From assembly GCA_020137815.1 (NCBI GenBank), contig CM035356.1, positions 5,800,145 to 5,864,144 on the forward strand: a DNA stretch of 64,000 bases, in the 5' to 3' direction. The notes beneath the pieces were generated by a model that searched no databases, was not told the DNA's origin, and was given only the letters and a program-made list of their open reading frames with translations. The translations under genes were made by a program, and so were the position numbers. How positions within the stretch are numbered: the stretch's first letter is position 1; each line of letters begins with the position of its first letter. Of this stretch, positions 20,920-50,974 are shown piece after piece. The stretch comes from Hormiphora californensis. Its lineage: Eukaryota; Ctenophora; Tentaculata; Cydippida; Pleurobrachiidae.

Positions 20920-22667
20920 AAAGGGCAACTTTTTTATTGTGAATTTAATCAAAAACTTAAGTAATTTATATAGCTTATTAAGATATAGCTGTTCTCTGAG
21001 AGAACGCGAAATAAAAAACTGATTTACTTTTGTAAGGAAATGTGTGCTTGATAATTTTAGCGGTTTTCCCAAAGGAGAGACGAATTTTTGAAGCTTTGCT
21101 CCCTTTGAGTAGTTTTGATTCATTTATTATACTGAGGCGCCGGGTTTTCATAGACATTTGACACTTTTGTCAATAACTGTTTTTAGTCCAAAGTTGCGAG
21201 TTACCGAAACAACGATCTAGCATCTAGATAGTAAATATATCTAGACAATAATCAAGACAATATTAATCTGATTGACGTATTCACCATATAATTTCAAATT
21301 ACGACTATATACTATCGAAAATTAAAATGTGACAGTCCGTTTTCATTCTTTTATTCTTATTTCTGAATTGTGTTAAAATAAACTGAATCTATTTAATTTC
21401 CTAATTACTCCGTTTTTAAATTTCAAACCGCAGTGTTTCCCCCAAAACCACTTGCCCTGATTCACCATTGATTCCCAACCACCATTCCGCCCCCTGGAGA
21501 GCCCACAATTCCGTGTTGAGTAACAGTGCTGCTTGTAGTCAAATTACCGTAATAGAAATGCAGTAATGAGACACGCACGTTGCATAACGCACAGCAAAAA
21601 GTGCATGTGTTCAGCACGTACTAGCGCCCTGATTGGCCACGGTTGTGCGTCGTCTTACTGTATCTCAGTTTTCCATTACCGTTTTCCCACTACAAGCGAC
21701 CGGGTTACTCAACAAACCATTCAAATGCATTCCGCGCCGGTCAAACTTGCTGGGTAAGGGGTCTCCACCCAACAGGGCAAACTGAAACAAAGTTATCTAC
21801 TGGTATATGAAATCCATATATGTGTATAGAGTTCAATGTTCCTTCACACTCTCTCATTTCAAAAAAAAATCAGTCGAACACACACACACACACATTACAC
21901 ACACTCATATTTATAGAACAGAGAGGGGTTAACGACCAACTTATGAAATCGATAACCGGCAGTCCTATGAGACATCCCCTTGTCCTACTTCAGGAATGTG
22001 ATGTCGCGCGGGTCGGGGAGGGCATTCCTATGATACAACCATATCCTTGTCAATTGCCTTGCTTGTTGTTTTGCCACGCTTCGCACGGGAGTAGTAAGGG
22101 TGACTGGGTCACACCAAGTTGCTCAGTTCTATATCGATTTCGTAAGTTGGCCTGCTAACACATTGTTACAAACAATCACACCGATATATACTTTCAATTG
22201 TGTAAAGCTTCTCAAGGACGCAAAAAGTAGAGAAAAAAAGCAGGTGCTACTCATCGATTATAATACGTGTACAGGGGTGTGTGTGATAAATGGGTGGACA
22301 AAATCACACATTTATCACACCCCCCTAGTACAGTTACGTATACGTGGTTCTAGAATACTTTCTAAATCCTAACTAAAAAATAATTTTCAGATCCTATCAC
22401 ACACTCAATTTCACTCTTTTTTCATCGTCCGACACATTGTTCATCTGTCAGAGCATTGGCCTGACAGTTGTTCATGCGTTTCTTTTAACGCAGAAAACAT
22501 AACTCAATCCACCTTCAAAAACATCCTATAATTACATCTCTCACACACACACACACACTCACACTTTTTCACTAACTAATTCTCATTTGTTAAATCGTAA
22601 TCACACACACTCTCTCCCAGTTCACAGTCTCTCCGTCCTCTCTCGCTCTTGTAGGGGTGCGATTGAA
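20920..22667. other. Intergenic region between convergent APPBP2 and striatin genes
   Basis: Presumed 3' UTRs of two convergent genes. AATAAA-like strings occur at about 20949 and 21377 on the plus strand. CA-rich microsatellite runs lie at 21878-21905 and 22540-22565. No conserved coding sequence was recognised. Confidence 0.5.
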
Positions 22668-40041
<17,374 letters not shown>

Positions 40042-41864
40042 CACATGGGGCGTTACATCCCTAATGGTTGTCATGGTTATATGGGAATCAAAGAGGAAAA
40101 CTATTAAACACTACCCGGGTTTGTCCACCCCTAATGTCTCTTGTGGGTTATGTAGTTTACTAAAGACCAGACAAAGTTTACCGGTGATGGGGAAATTAGG
40201 AGCATAAAATTTGTGTTTTAACAGTTAGAAGTCAGGCAGTGTTGTAACAATACTTCTGTCATGTGTGTGTAGATTCTAATCACATGAATAGCTGCAGCAG
40301 GACTGGCTGTACGGTGTAATAGTGTATTACACTGTAAATGTGTGTAAAACTGCCGTGGCATGATAAAACAACAGTGCAAAAATGATCCTTTATTTTAAAG
40401 TGAATCCGAAAATGGCAACGGAATTTACTTTCATGCAGGACAACATTTTGTTGCAACAGACACAATTTTGACACAATTTTGACAGCAGCTTGTAATTTTC
40501 GTACAGATATAGAAGCTCCTATCACCCTAATTTGGCGATCGATTGCTAAACATTAAAATATTAGATATCATTTTTACTTAGCCGACAGCATTGAGCTGAC
40601 TTTCCACAATAATACCCGACTTGGAAGGAAGGCGGAGGGTCCAACATCCCCCACCACCACACAAGTGTCTGTCGCTACGAAGTACCATAACTCCTTTGCC
40701 TGCAGAGCGGCTCGACTTTAGAAGACTCTACCAAGCAACGTGAATACGGCAGAAGACCTGACTTCATTCAAAGTTCTCCTTGGTGAATAGCTAAAGAGAT
40801 TCCCAAACCATTCCCCGGTGACTGGATATTCTCGACAGAATAATAACTCAATTCTTGACTGGGCACGAATAGCTTCCAGGGGGGAGGCTCTATGAGGAGC
40901 TGACACCTGTTCAGTATCTGTGCAAAGAGGGCTACAAGACTACAAGACATCTACAAACGGCAGACACTAAGGGCCTTTCACCTTTTCCAAATATAATTTG
41001 TGCTATTTTTTCCGGTACTGCCGTTTTCCGGTTTTTCATGAGGGGCACCACTAGCCGGAATAGCTTCAATAAAGTATACTGTTCTCCTTTACACTTTAGA
41101 TGAGTTTCGATTATCTAAACGCCCGCTAAACCTAAGCCATCAAACATTTGAATTTCCAAATCACACTGGGCCTTTTGGGGTCGATCTCCCACTCCTTTTT
41201 TGTGATGAATTCTTTTTTAAACGGGTGCTGTTAATACGGAAAAGGATGCTACGCTTCTTAGCTGAAGTGGTATTAATAAAAACAGCAAAAGCTCGACGGA
41301 GGGACGATTCAAATTTCAAACAAAACTTTAAAAAAAATTCCCGTTTGAAAAAAGCAGACTTGCTTAAATTTTAATAGCGCGCGTACAACATGTACTATCA
41401 AAATATCGCGCGCCGTCAATGACGCAGAGCAATGTACAGAACGCCGCGTGTTCCAGACAAAATGTCGTCCTCAGTAAAAAAATTGGTTAACAAATAGTAG
41501 ATAAAAATTAAATACTTCACTGACACATTATAAATACACAATTTTTTACAAAAACATCCCATCCCTCTCTTTCTTAGGATCATGTTACGTTTTATCATTA
41601 TACGATTCATAAAGTTAGCCTTGGTGGTAATGGTTGTCCCATCAGTTTGTTAACGGTTAACTAAACAACAAATACATCTCGTAAAATCTTTATCCAATAT
41701 CCACTGGTATTCAGATCATCTCTCATTTTGTCATACGTCATTCCGTCATGGTGATTTACAAAGCCCCGCCGGAATACACAATACAATATTTTAGTCCCCG
41801 TTTATATCTTCCCTTCCCATTTAGCCCAACACGATTATCACATATCACTATCATGGAAGGGACG
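40042..41864. other. Spacer between SCAPER 3' end and striatin 5' end
   Basis: 1.8 kb containing the presumed striatin promoter and SCAPER 3' UTR. No conserved coding sequence. GCGC-rich patches at 41380-41450. No core promoter motif could be assigned. Confidence 0.5.
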
Positions 41865-44800
41865 TCAAGTAACCTCACTACTTAAGGCGGGTGGTGTTAT
41901 CGTTGCTGAGAGCACCGCAGGTGTTGGTGGTGTCAAGGTAGTAGTTTCTGAGGGGGCCGGGGCCGGAGTGGGCGGTGTTTCTGGGGCCTCCAGGAACCGT
42001 AGTGCTTGTTGGAAGGTGGCCCGTGGATAGTGGTTGATGTGCTTTCTTGTCTTGTCACTCAATTGTTCCTAGATAGGGGGAGTATTTGTCTTTTTTGTCC
42101 AGAAAAAAAACTGACACCAGTGGACAAACGGACAAAAATTGGTCGGACCCCCCTCCCAAACTAACAAAGAATAACCAACCTTGAGAAAAGCTATGAGCAT
42201 AACTTTGTTAACTTGACGTTGAAGGATAACAATATTAGAGGGACAACCATAGCACGCCGATATGAGTGTGGGGAATAGCAGGTTCATCGATCTAAGATGA
42301 GAAGAATTAGGTTGGAAGTGGTGTTGACTACTGGTCACTGGAACTACAGTAGAGGGAACCCTGGCAAGAAAAGTGAAACACTGTGGCTGTTTCACTTTAA
42401 TTTAAAGTGAAACAGCCACAGTGTGTACTTCCGAGAGAGATCAAAGAGGGGGATAGCCTTGCTATCTAGACAAGCTTACCTGATATCAGAGAAATAGGAA
42501 AATGGAAGTGATGTGAGTAGTTGGAGAATTGATGGACTTGGACCATTCTGGAGTAAAATCTGAAAATACATATTGGTGATGCCATGCTGTTACTAGGGAA
42601 ATGTTAACCCGTTACCAGGGAAATGTTAACCGGTTACTAGGGAAATTTTACCCCTCATACCTGATTTGATGGGTGAGAGAAGACGACATATCCAATAAGT
42701 TGAATACACATGTCCAGCACAGTGTTATAGTTGTTGTGGGTGGCACATGTTAGAAGGTAGTTGCACACGTGCCGTAACTCCAGAGACATACCCTCAGAGT
42801 CAAGGACCGACTGAGAGGGAGAGAGGGGTGTTATATTGGAGCTAAAATAAGCAAGAATTAAAATTTAAATCCTGGCCCAAAAAACAGTTTATATCGTGTA
42901 AAGCAATTATATATCCATTTTCCAACTACATACCTGTAGAGTGAAGAGAGAGAATCGGGCAATACACAGAATGGTATTCAAAGATTCCTTCACCACTCTT
43001 AGGGTGAGGGGGCACATGGGGGAGGGAGAACGGAGGGGGCCATCGTAAAGTAACACCCCGTATAACAGTGTTACTATGTTACACATTTTGGTAAACACCT
43101 TGAGGGAGAGAGTGGGGTTGTTAACAACAGAGTATTGGTGGATTTTGAACTGGGAATGTTACAAATAGTGGATAGCTGAAGACGTCTGACATAGATCAGT
43201 CGAATATTAGTACTGCAAAATCGTTGTTTCTCTTTAACAAATAATGGAACCCAAAATGGGCCAAATGGGTCAATAAGCCGGGGGTGGCGTACTCCCGAAG
43301 CTGTAATTGTCTCTCGAGACTGGAACTTACCAGCGACTCCACAAGTTGTGAGGGATCATTCTTTAATGCCATGGTGCATACTGCAGTGTCGGGTGTTGTA
43401 ACTGCGATACAACACGCTGATAGGAGCTCCAAGGAGGATAATAGTCTCGTACAGCTACTTTCATCTGAAGAGAGATGGGTGTCATGGCAACGGGAGTCAT
43501 GGCAACGGGAGTCATGAAAACAGGCAGGGGTCATGGCAACTGCAGGGGTCATGGCAACATTTATATTCGATATTGTTATTATACACTTCAGTAATATAAG
43601 TTCAACTTCAATTCGCACACAAAAGAAGGGAGCTGGGGAGTAAGTGTTTCATTCTACAAAAAGATGATAAGTCGCTAAGTGGTACTACTACTAGTAGGTG
43701 ACGTCACCATGCTAAGTGGTGGTAGCTGTCATGACGTCACCAGTGGTGGTTGTAGCTGTCATGACGTCACCATGCTAAGTGGTGGTAGGTGTCATGACGT
43801 CACCATGCTAAGTGGTGGTAGGTGTCATGACGTCACCATGCTAAGTGGTGGTAGGTGTCATGACGTCACCATGCTAAGTGGTGGTAGCTGTCATGACGTC
43901 ACCAGTGGTGGTTGTAGCTGTCATGACGTCACCATGCTAAGTGGTGGTAGGTGTCATGACGTCACCATGCTAAGTGGTGGTAGGTGTCATGACGTCACCA
44001 TGCTAAGTGGTGGTAGGTGTCATGACGTCACCATGCTAAGTGGTGGTAGGTGTCATGACGTCACCATGCTAAGTGGTGGTAGGTGTCATGACGTCACCAT
44101 GCTAAGTGGTGGTAGGTGTCATGACGTCACCATGCTAAGTGGTGGTAGGTGTCATGACGTCACTAATGGTGGTTGTAGGTGTCATGACGTCACCATGCTA
44201 AGTGGTGGTAGCTGTCATGACGTCACTAATGGTGGTTGTAGGTGTCATGACGTCACCAATGGTGGTTGTACCTTTTATCCACGTTGTCCTCGTGCAAGTC
44301 TCGTTAATCACATCAATTACCTCCTTACACACCAGGAAACTAATCATATCCACCGTCAGAGGTTCACCTGAAGGGATGGTGTTAATTAATTAATTAATAT
44401 TAGGAGATCATGGATTATATTCAGAGTTGGAGAACACGGGGAAATGTAAATGATGGTTAGAACATCACAAGAGACGCCATGGGTTAAGGGGGCTGCGTGA
44501 CCCTGAATACTGAAACTCTATAAACTCTGCAGCATGAACAGTAGAAGGATTTAGGATATGAAAACATACATGGGGTAAGAGAGCGAATAAGGGCAGTTGT
44601 AAGGCGGGTTAGGTCCACGTGCACAGCAGGTAAGGTAGCTGCAGGTGTCGCAGTTAGGGATTCCACCACATCCGGGAGGTATCTTGAACAGATTTGAGCA
44701 CCTAGAAAATAGAATAGGGTCAGGTCAATGAGAATAGGGTCAGGTCAATGCTCTGACAGAATAGTTGCGGCGGCGGGGGAGTGATGTTTCAAATTTCAAA

Positions 44801-47755
44801 AAAAAGGGAAAATACTGCACAAAATGTATCTAGAACATTGAATCTTGCCAGTCGAGTACAGTTGTACTTGCTAGTTACCTGTACTAGATAGAGTACACGA
44901 GTGTAATAGAAGTTTCGAGACTGGCGCTATCAACTTGCTGTCGGACAGCAACCCACACAACTGCTCTAGGACACCTGAAATTGTCTGATTTTACAATTTA
45001 TATCATCTGGGGGGTGCGACATGTTAATTTTGTTAACTTTGTTAATATTAACATCGAGAAAACAGGTGATTTATTAACAAAATTAACAAAAAGTTAACAA
45101 AACGTTAACAAATGCCATTTATACGATCTAAATCCCTTTTAGTACGTGTTTTTGGTATTTAACACTTGTTCTGCAAGCAAAGTTGTTCCTTCTGCACGAT
45201 TTGTATAGGCCTACTACTTCTACTACGGATTTTCTACAGCGATTTGTTCCATTGTGTAAATTTTGATAAAAACTAGCCAAACTAAACCGCAATTAAAGTC
45301 AAATGACCCTAATCCACATTTTCCAACCCTAAAAACAAAATAAGATTTATGAATTTACCTTAAAACGAAAAATATCCCAAAAATCAATTTTTCTAAAAAA
45401 ACACAAGGATTTGTAGCGAAGCAAATTTTCAATCTTTGACCAAAAAATTGATTTTGGAAAAATTGTATTTCTTTTTCCAACAGAAACGTTGTACATCATC
45501 TTCTTAAGTTCAAAGAATCTATTATCAATGAAAAATTTCCGCTTAAGTTAGATTTTATACGCTAAATTGAAATATTTGTAACTTTTGGAGTTTTATCGAT
45601 TTTGAGCCAAAAAACCTGTATGGCAGACTTCGGTTATCGGGGGAGGCCTTGTTTGGGTATAAATGTGTTATATAAGTCGTTAAACTATAAAATTAAACCA
45701 GTTAAAGTCGTATTATCAACCAATAAGAACAGTCTTTTAGCATTTGTTAATTTTGTTAATTTTGTTAATTAACGTTAATTAACAAAATCGAAAAAAAGAG
45801 GTGATTTATTAACAATTAACATGTCGTCCCCCCCTATCATCTCTAACACCTGAAATCGTTAGATTTTATATATCATCTGGAGTATCAGAAACTTTTATTT
45901 TTCAGTTTGTTAAGTCCCAGACTGTTTAAATCCAGTAGTAAATTTACTTTCGATCTGGTAAAGTACTAAACCATGTTTTGAATCGATCCTTTACCTTTCT
46001 CTAGCAGATGATTCACATCATTTCTGGTCATGACAGTCCTACTCAGATCGCCCAATCCCTTCTCTCTAGTTTTTACATTTCCCATTGCCTTGATACACTT
46101 GGTGAGACGGTTCTTATTTGGGCACTCCAATCCTGTTTCTAGTAACTTGATTGCTGGTAATTCAGGGATCCTGGGGGTGAGATATAGAGGTTATGGGGAT
46201 GTTGTTAGAGGGGAGTGAGGGGGATGTTGTTAGAGGGGAGCGAGGAGGGGGAGGTTGGAGGGGGAGGTTAGAGGGGGAGGTTACAGGATGAGGTTGTTAG
46301 AGGGGAGCGAGGGGGAGTTGGTGTGTAACCTCTCCGTTGACCGGAGTGTTCTACCCAACCCTCGCTTATATTCAGTATGAATTAAAGGAGGGTTGGGACT
46401 TATGTACTCACTTATTTACAATCCTAGTTTTAACTTTCTTGGCCCGTTTTCTCAGCATCTTCTGTCGAGTCACATTGTCCTGAGTGAGCGGGCAGAGGTC
46501 GTCCGTGTAATTAACAATGAACTGGCTCTCTTTCTCCGCCTGATCAAAATAGTTATCAATTAATAATTAAGCAGCTGGTATGAACTAGCGATCTTAATGA
46601 ATCAGGGTGCTGTAGGGGGGTTTTGTAGTTACCAAATACTGTGAACAGGGTTAGTGGTTACCATAGTTACCAACTGCAATTCAACTACTGGACCTACCTC
46701 ATCCTCCGTAGATCGTTGGTGTCGTTTGATCATGTGACCCATAAGTACAGCCTCACTCACTATCTTAACATTACAAGCACTGCACCACTTGGGAGGATCG
46801 TACAGGGTATGGGCGGGTAGGTAGTCCGGAACGAGATTACGACACAACATTGCCGCCTTTTCTTGCATCTCTTTGAGCGTAGAACTCGACTAAAAATAGA
46901 AAATTTTGAAGGGCAATGTGGATAGAAACTTTATCTTTCTGTTAAAAATGTTGGAAATGAAGAAATTGAATACGTCTACACACACTCTCATGTGTATTAT
47001 AACCTACCAGTGATTTCTTGTCTCCACCCCTGTCATGCCGGATAAACTCCCTCATTACCTCTCTCTCCAGAGCCTTCTCTCTAGCTCCCCGCTCCATCTC
47101 CATCTTATTCAAATCCACCTGATGAGGGGGATCACGGTTAACTACAGGAGATCCGTTGCCGCATTGGACAGAGAGCAGGAGAGCTGCTGCAGCAGTTTCA
47201 CTGGTCTGAAATGCGCGGCGGAGATGCACACGTGAGAGAATGCAGTCGGTTGTCCTTTACACAGCAGAGTGTTCTCGCGCGCTCCGTATCCCTTCCCGAG
47301 ATTCGCTCTAAATTTGTGACCAGCACACGCACACACACCCTTTCTTGCGAGACCCTGATTTTATCTTCAATGCTGGCGATCCTTGCCAGTCGGTCTGCTT
47401 CAATTGCCTGTTTCCGTCCCAACACGGCCTCCTCTTTTGCGTGTAACTCCTCAGACCTTCTCTTTCTTACTTCCTGAGAGGGGATTCAGAGACAAAATTA
47501 GAAAAACCTGAAAATGGCTCCACAACTGTTACAAATGTAGACATGAAGCATACACAGCGCGGGTACAGCAATAAAGAAAGCACACACACACACGTTAAAT
47601 GACATGAAGGTATCACCTTTTGTCGCACCTGAATTTCTGCTCGTTTCGCCTCCGCTTGCTGCTCCTTGCCAAGCAACTCCATTTTCCTGTTCTGGGCCTC
47701 GAGAGAGTTAATAAATGCGATCTCATTCACTTTCATGTCCTCCTCTTGAGCCTAG

Positions 47756-47790
<35 letters not shown>

Positions 47791-49295
47791 GAGAGATAAT
47801 GATGTTCTAATTTGGGTTTTGGTGGTTGAAATACATACATTCGGGCCCCGATTTACCGGGCAAACTTCCCTGATGATATCGGTAAATTGGGATCCGACTG
47901 TAGTCGTACAGTTTTAAAAGCTTACCTTGCGTTTCACCTCTGCAATTTTCTGGTCCCGTAGATGCTCAGCTCTAGCTAGTTTTTCAGCGTGAACCATGGC
48001 ACGTGCTGCCCTCTCCTTCTCCTGTTGCTCCTGTAGGTCCTTGATCTGAGAGGAGAGAGAGGGTGTTAGCTTGGGATGATAGACGAGAGAGTATGTTAGA
48101 GAGTATGTTAGTTGGTATTTAAACGAGCCCATGGTGCAGGAAGTATCACTACAAACCAATACAGGTTATACAGGATATTGATGATCGTGACGTCACGATA
48201 CAGTATGGATCGTGAAACAGAAGAGGAAGATCTAGTTATTGGATGATTGGAAACATGTTAGTTAGTTTCACTATGAATATCTAATAGAAAGTATTGAATT
48301 TATGCAATATTATAAGTGCAATAAAACTAAATAAACACAAAATATATATTTTTTTCTGATCCACTCTTTTACACGCCGACAGGCCCAGGCCTTAATTTTT
48401 CAGTGTGAAGTCGAGAGAAATACGTATGAAATAAAGAGAGAGAAAGAAAAGGAAACTAATTTACAGGTTGTTTTTTCAAACCAGCCAGTTAGAAATTGGC
48501 CCATTATGTGTGTGTGGGGCCTCATAAAATACGAGTGAATTTAATTGAATAATAAAATGTGCATGTGGGTGTGAGAGAAATAGAAAGAGAGGGAGAGAGA
48601 GAGACACACAGAGAGAAAGAGAGGTACTGAGGGGGGAGAGTGAATAAGACCTAAGTAATGAGTACACGACTCTGTATGCACGAGGTCTAGATGTATAATA
48701 TTTTCCACGTGTGGGACCCCACTGCTCGGCTCCACACTGGTGTGTTAGTTCCTCAGCGTCTCCGTACGTGCAGAGCAGTGTGTGTGTGTGGGGGAGAGAA
48801 AGCTTTCTCTCTAGTCTTTCGAAAATTCGAGAAGAGAAAGAGGCAGAGCAAAACGGGTATTAATTAATAGGAGAATTAGTGATAGGAAAAGGGTGGTTGA
48901 CTCTGATGCAGGTAGTGAGACAGGGAGAAGTGGTAGAGGGGTGGAACGGACGTGCGAAAATGCAGAAACAAAATAAAGAAAAGGAAATAGAACACATAAA
49001 ATACATAATGGGAATGGGTGGTCGTGAACAAACAAACACATGTGGTCTCATTTTCTAGTTGCATGCTGGTAGGTTACATAAATTAGAGAGAATGAGACAG
49101 GGAAGATTTACACAAAATGCAAATGACAAACAGCCATGGTAAAGAGAGGATTGTTGGACGAACAAACCAACGTGCACTCCAAAATAATTAGTTACCTGTT
49201 CTTCTTTCATTTTAATTCTTTTCAGCTTGTTCGCTTTCTCTTCCTGTATCTGATCCCTCTTAACTTGAGCCTTGGCCTGTTGAGAGAAGGAGGGT

Positions 49296-49348
<53 letters not shown>

Positions 49349-50880
49349 GGTGAGAGAGAGAGAGAGAGCACAATGGAATGGTTACCATGGTAACGACATT
49401 ACATTCCGTGTGTTACTTTGCCATGGCAACCAGAGAGAGAATTTAGAGATCTGCAGCTACCGGTACATTACCTAATTCCAACTACCAACGGGTAAATAAA
49501 TTTTGAACACAGCACGGCCGTACCTTATAAAAGGTGTGAAAATTTATCAAAACAATGATCACAATTTTTAAAAGGGAGAGGTGATCTTGGTTGTTTGTAG
49601 AATCTTAAACAAACACTTAACACACTTAGCAGCCATTTTGATATTTTCTTAGTGTAGGGCGCAGGCAGATCAAAACAGTCCCAAATTTCCTTTTTCCCAG
49701 ACCATTGAAACCTAAGCTCACAAACCAACCACCATTTCCCAGGTAAGAGCCCCATCCGAAATCATCAGTCTGCCCCTCTCCCAGTCCCCCTAGTACTCAC
49801 CAGTCTGCCCCTCTCCCAGTCCCCCTAGTACTCACCAGTCTGCCCCTCTCCCAGTCCCCCTAATACCCCACCATTCTGCCCCCCTCCCAGTCCCCCTAGT
49901 ACTCACCAGTCTGCCCCTCTCCCAGTCCCCCTACTACCCCACCATTCTGCCCCCCTCCCAGTCCCCCTAGTACTCACCAGTCTCCCCCTCTCCCTAGTAC
50001 TCACCAATCTCTCCTGGTAATTCTTCAGCACATTATCCCCCGTGTTCCGCCGTCTACTGGGGGAACTAAGCCGTTGGTGGAGCTGGGGAGCCTTCCCCGG
50101 GGACCTGCCCCCACCAGAGGACCTGGAGTTTGGAGAGCGGCCAGGAGATCGGCCCGGTGAGAGGCAGTTCCTCTCCTCTTCCTCCTGCGAGTAGAGGTCG
50201 TTGGAAAGCTGGGAACGTAGTGATGGTGATTGTGGTGCTGCCTGTGGGGTGAGAGCAGTGAGTGGGGTTTACAATTGGTGTGGGTATGTTTGGCGCAGTA
50301 GATTCAAGGGGTTATTGCCGTTTGTACTTTGTTGGGTGTTTCAATGATTGGAGTGAACGCCCCATTTATCGTCATGCAGACTACAGTTTTAGCTATTTCA
50401 TGAGGTTCAATAAAGGGGTTTCAATGAATAGATTCATCTCCCCTATATGTACATGCAGTTTTATTTTTCATGAGGTTCAATAAAGTGGCCCTAATTAAGG
50501 TTTGTGAGTAACCTAAAGGCACGTACATTGAGCATTCATAAAATCAAGAATTACACACATTATGATTATGGAATTTCTGAGTCTGATTCTGAAATCTCGG
50601 GTGGAATTCTTTTCAGAGGTCTCTACTGCAATGAAACATTGTACATCGTGTATATACAGTTTGTGCAGTGTGCACCTTTTGGGATTCATTTACTGTTTAC
50701 ACTTACTCATATTACCATCTCTCTCTTTCACTATCCCCCTCTCTTTCTCACTATCCCCCTCTCCCTCTCTCGCGTCTCCTAGAGATCTTTTTACATGAAT
50801 GAGTGATATGCACACGACACGCCTTCAGTAGCAACAAAGTGCTGTTATAGTCGCATGCTGTGAAATGAGGACATGTTGAA

Positions 50881-50974
<94 letters not shown>

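Noticed and set aside
43679-44371. 230-residue protein of 11-residue CHDVT repeats
   Set aside because: It is a reading of the 33-base minisatellite, whose unit length is a multiple of three; it lies in a SCAPER intron on the opposite strand.
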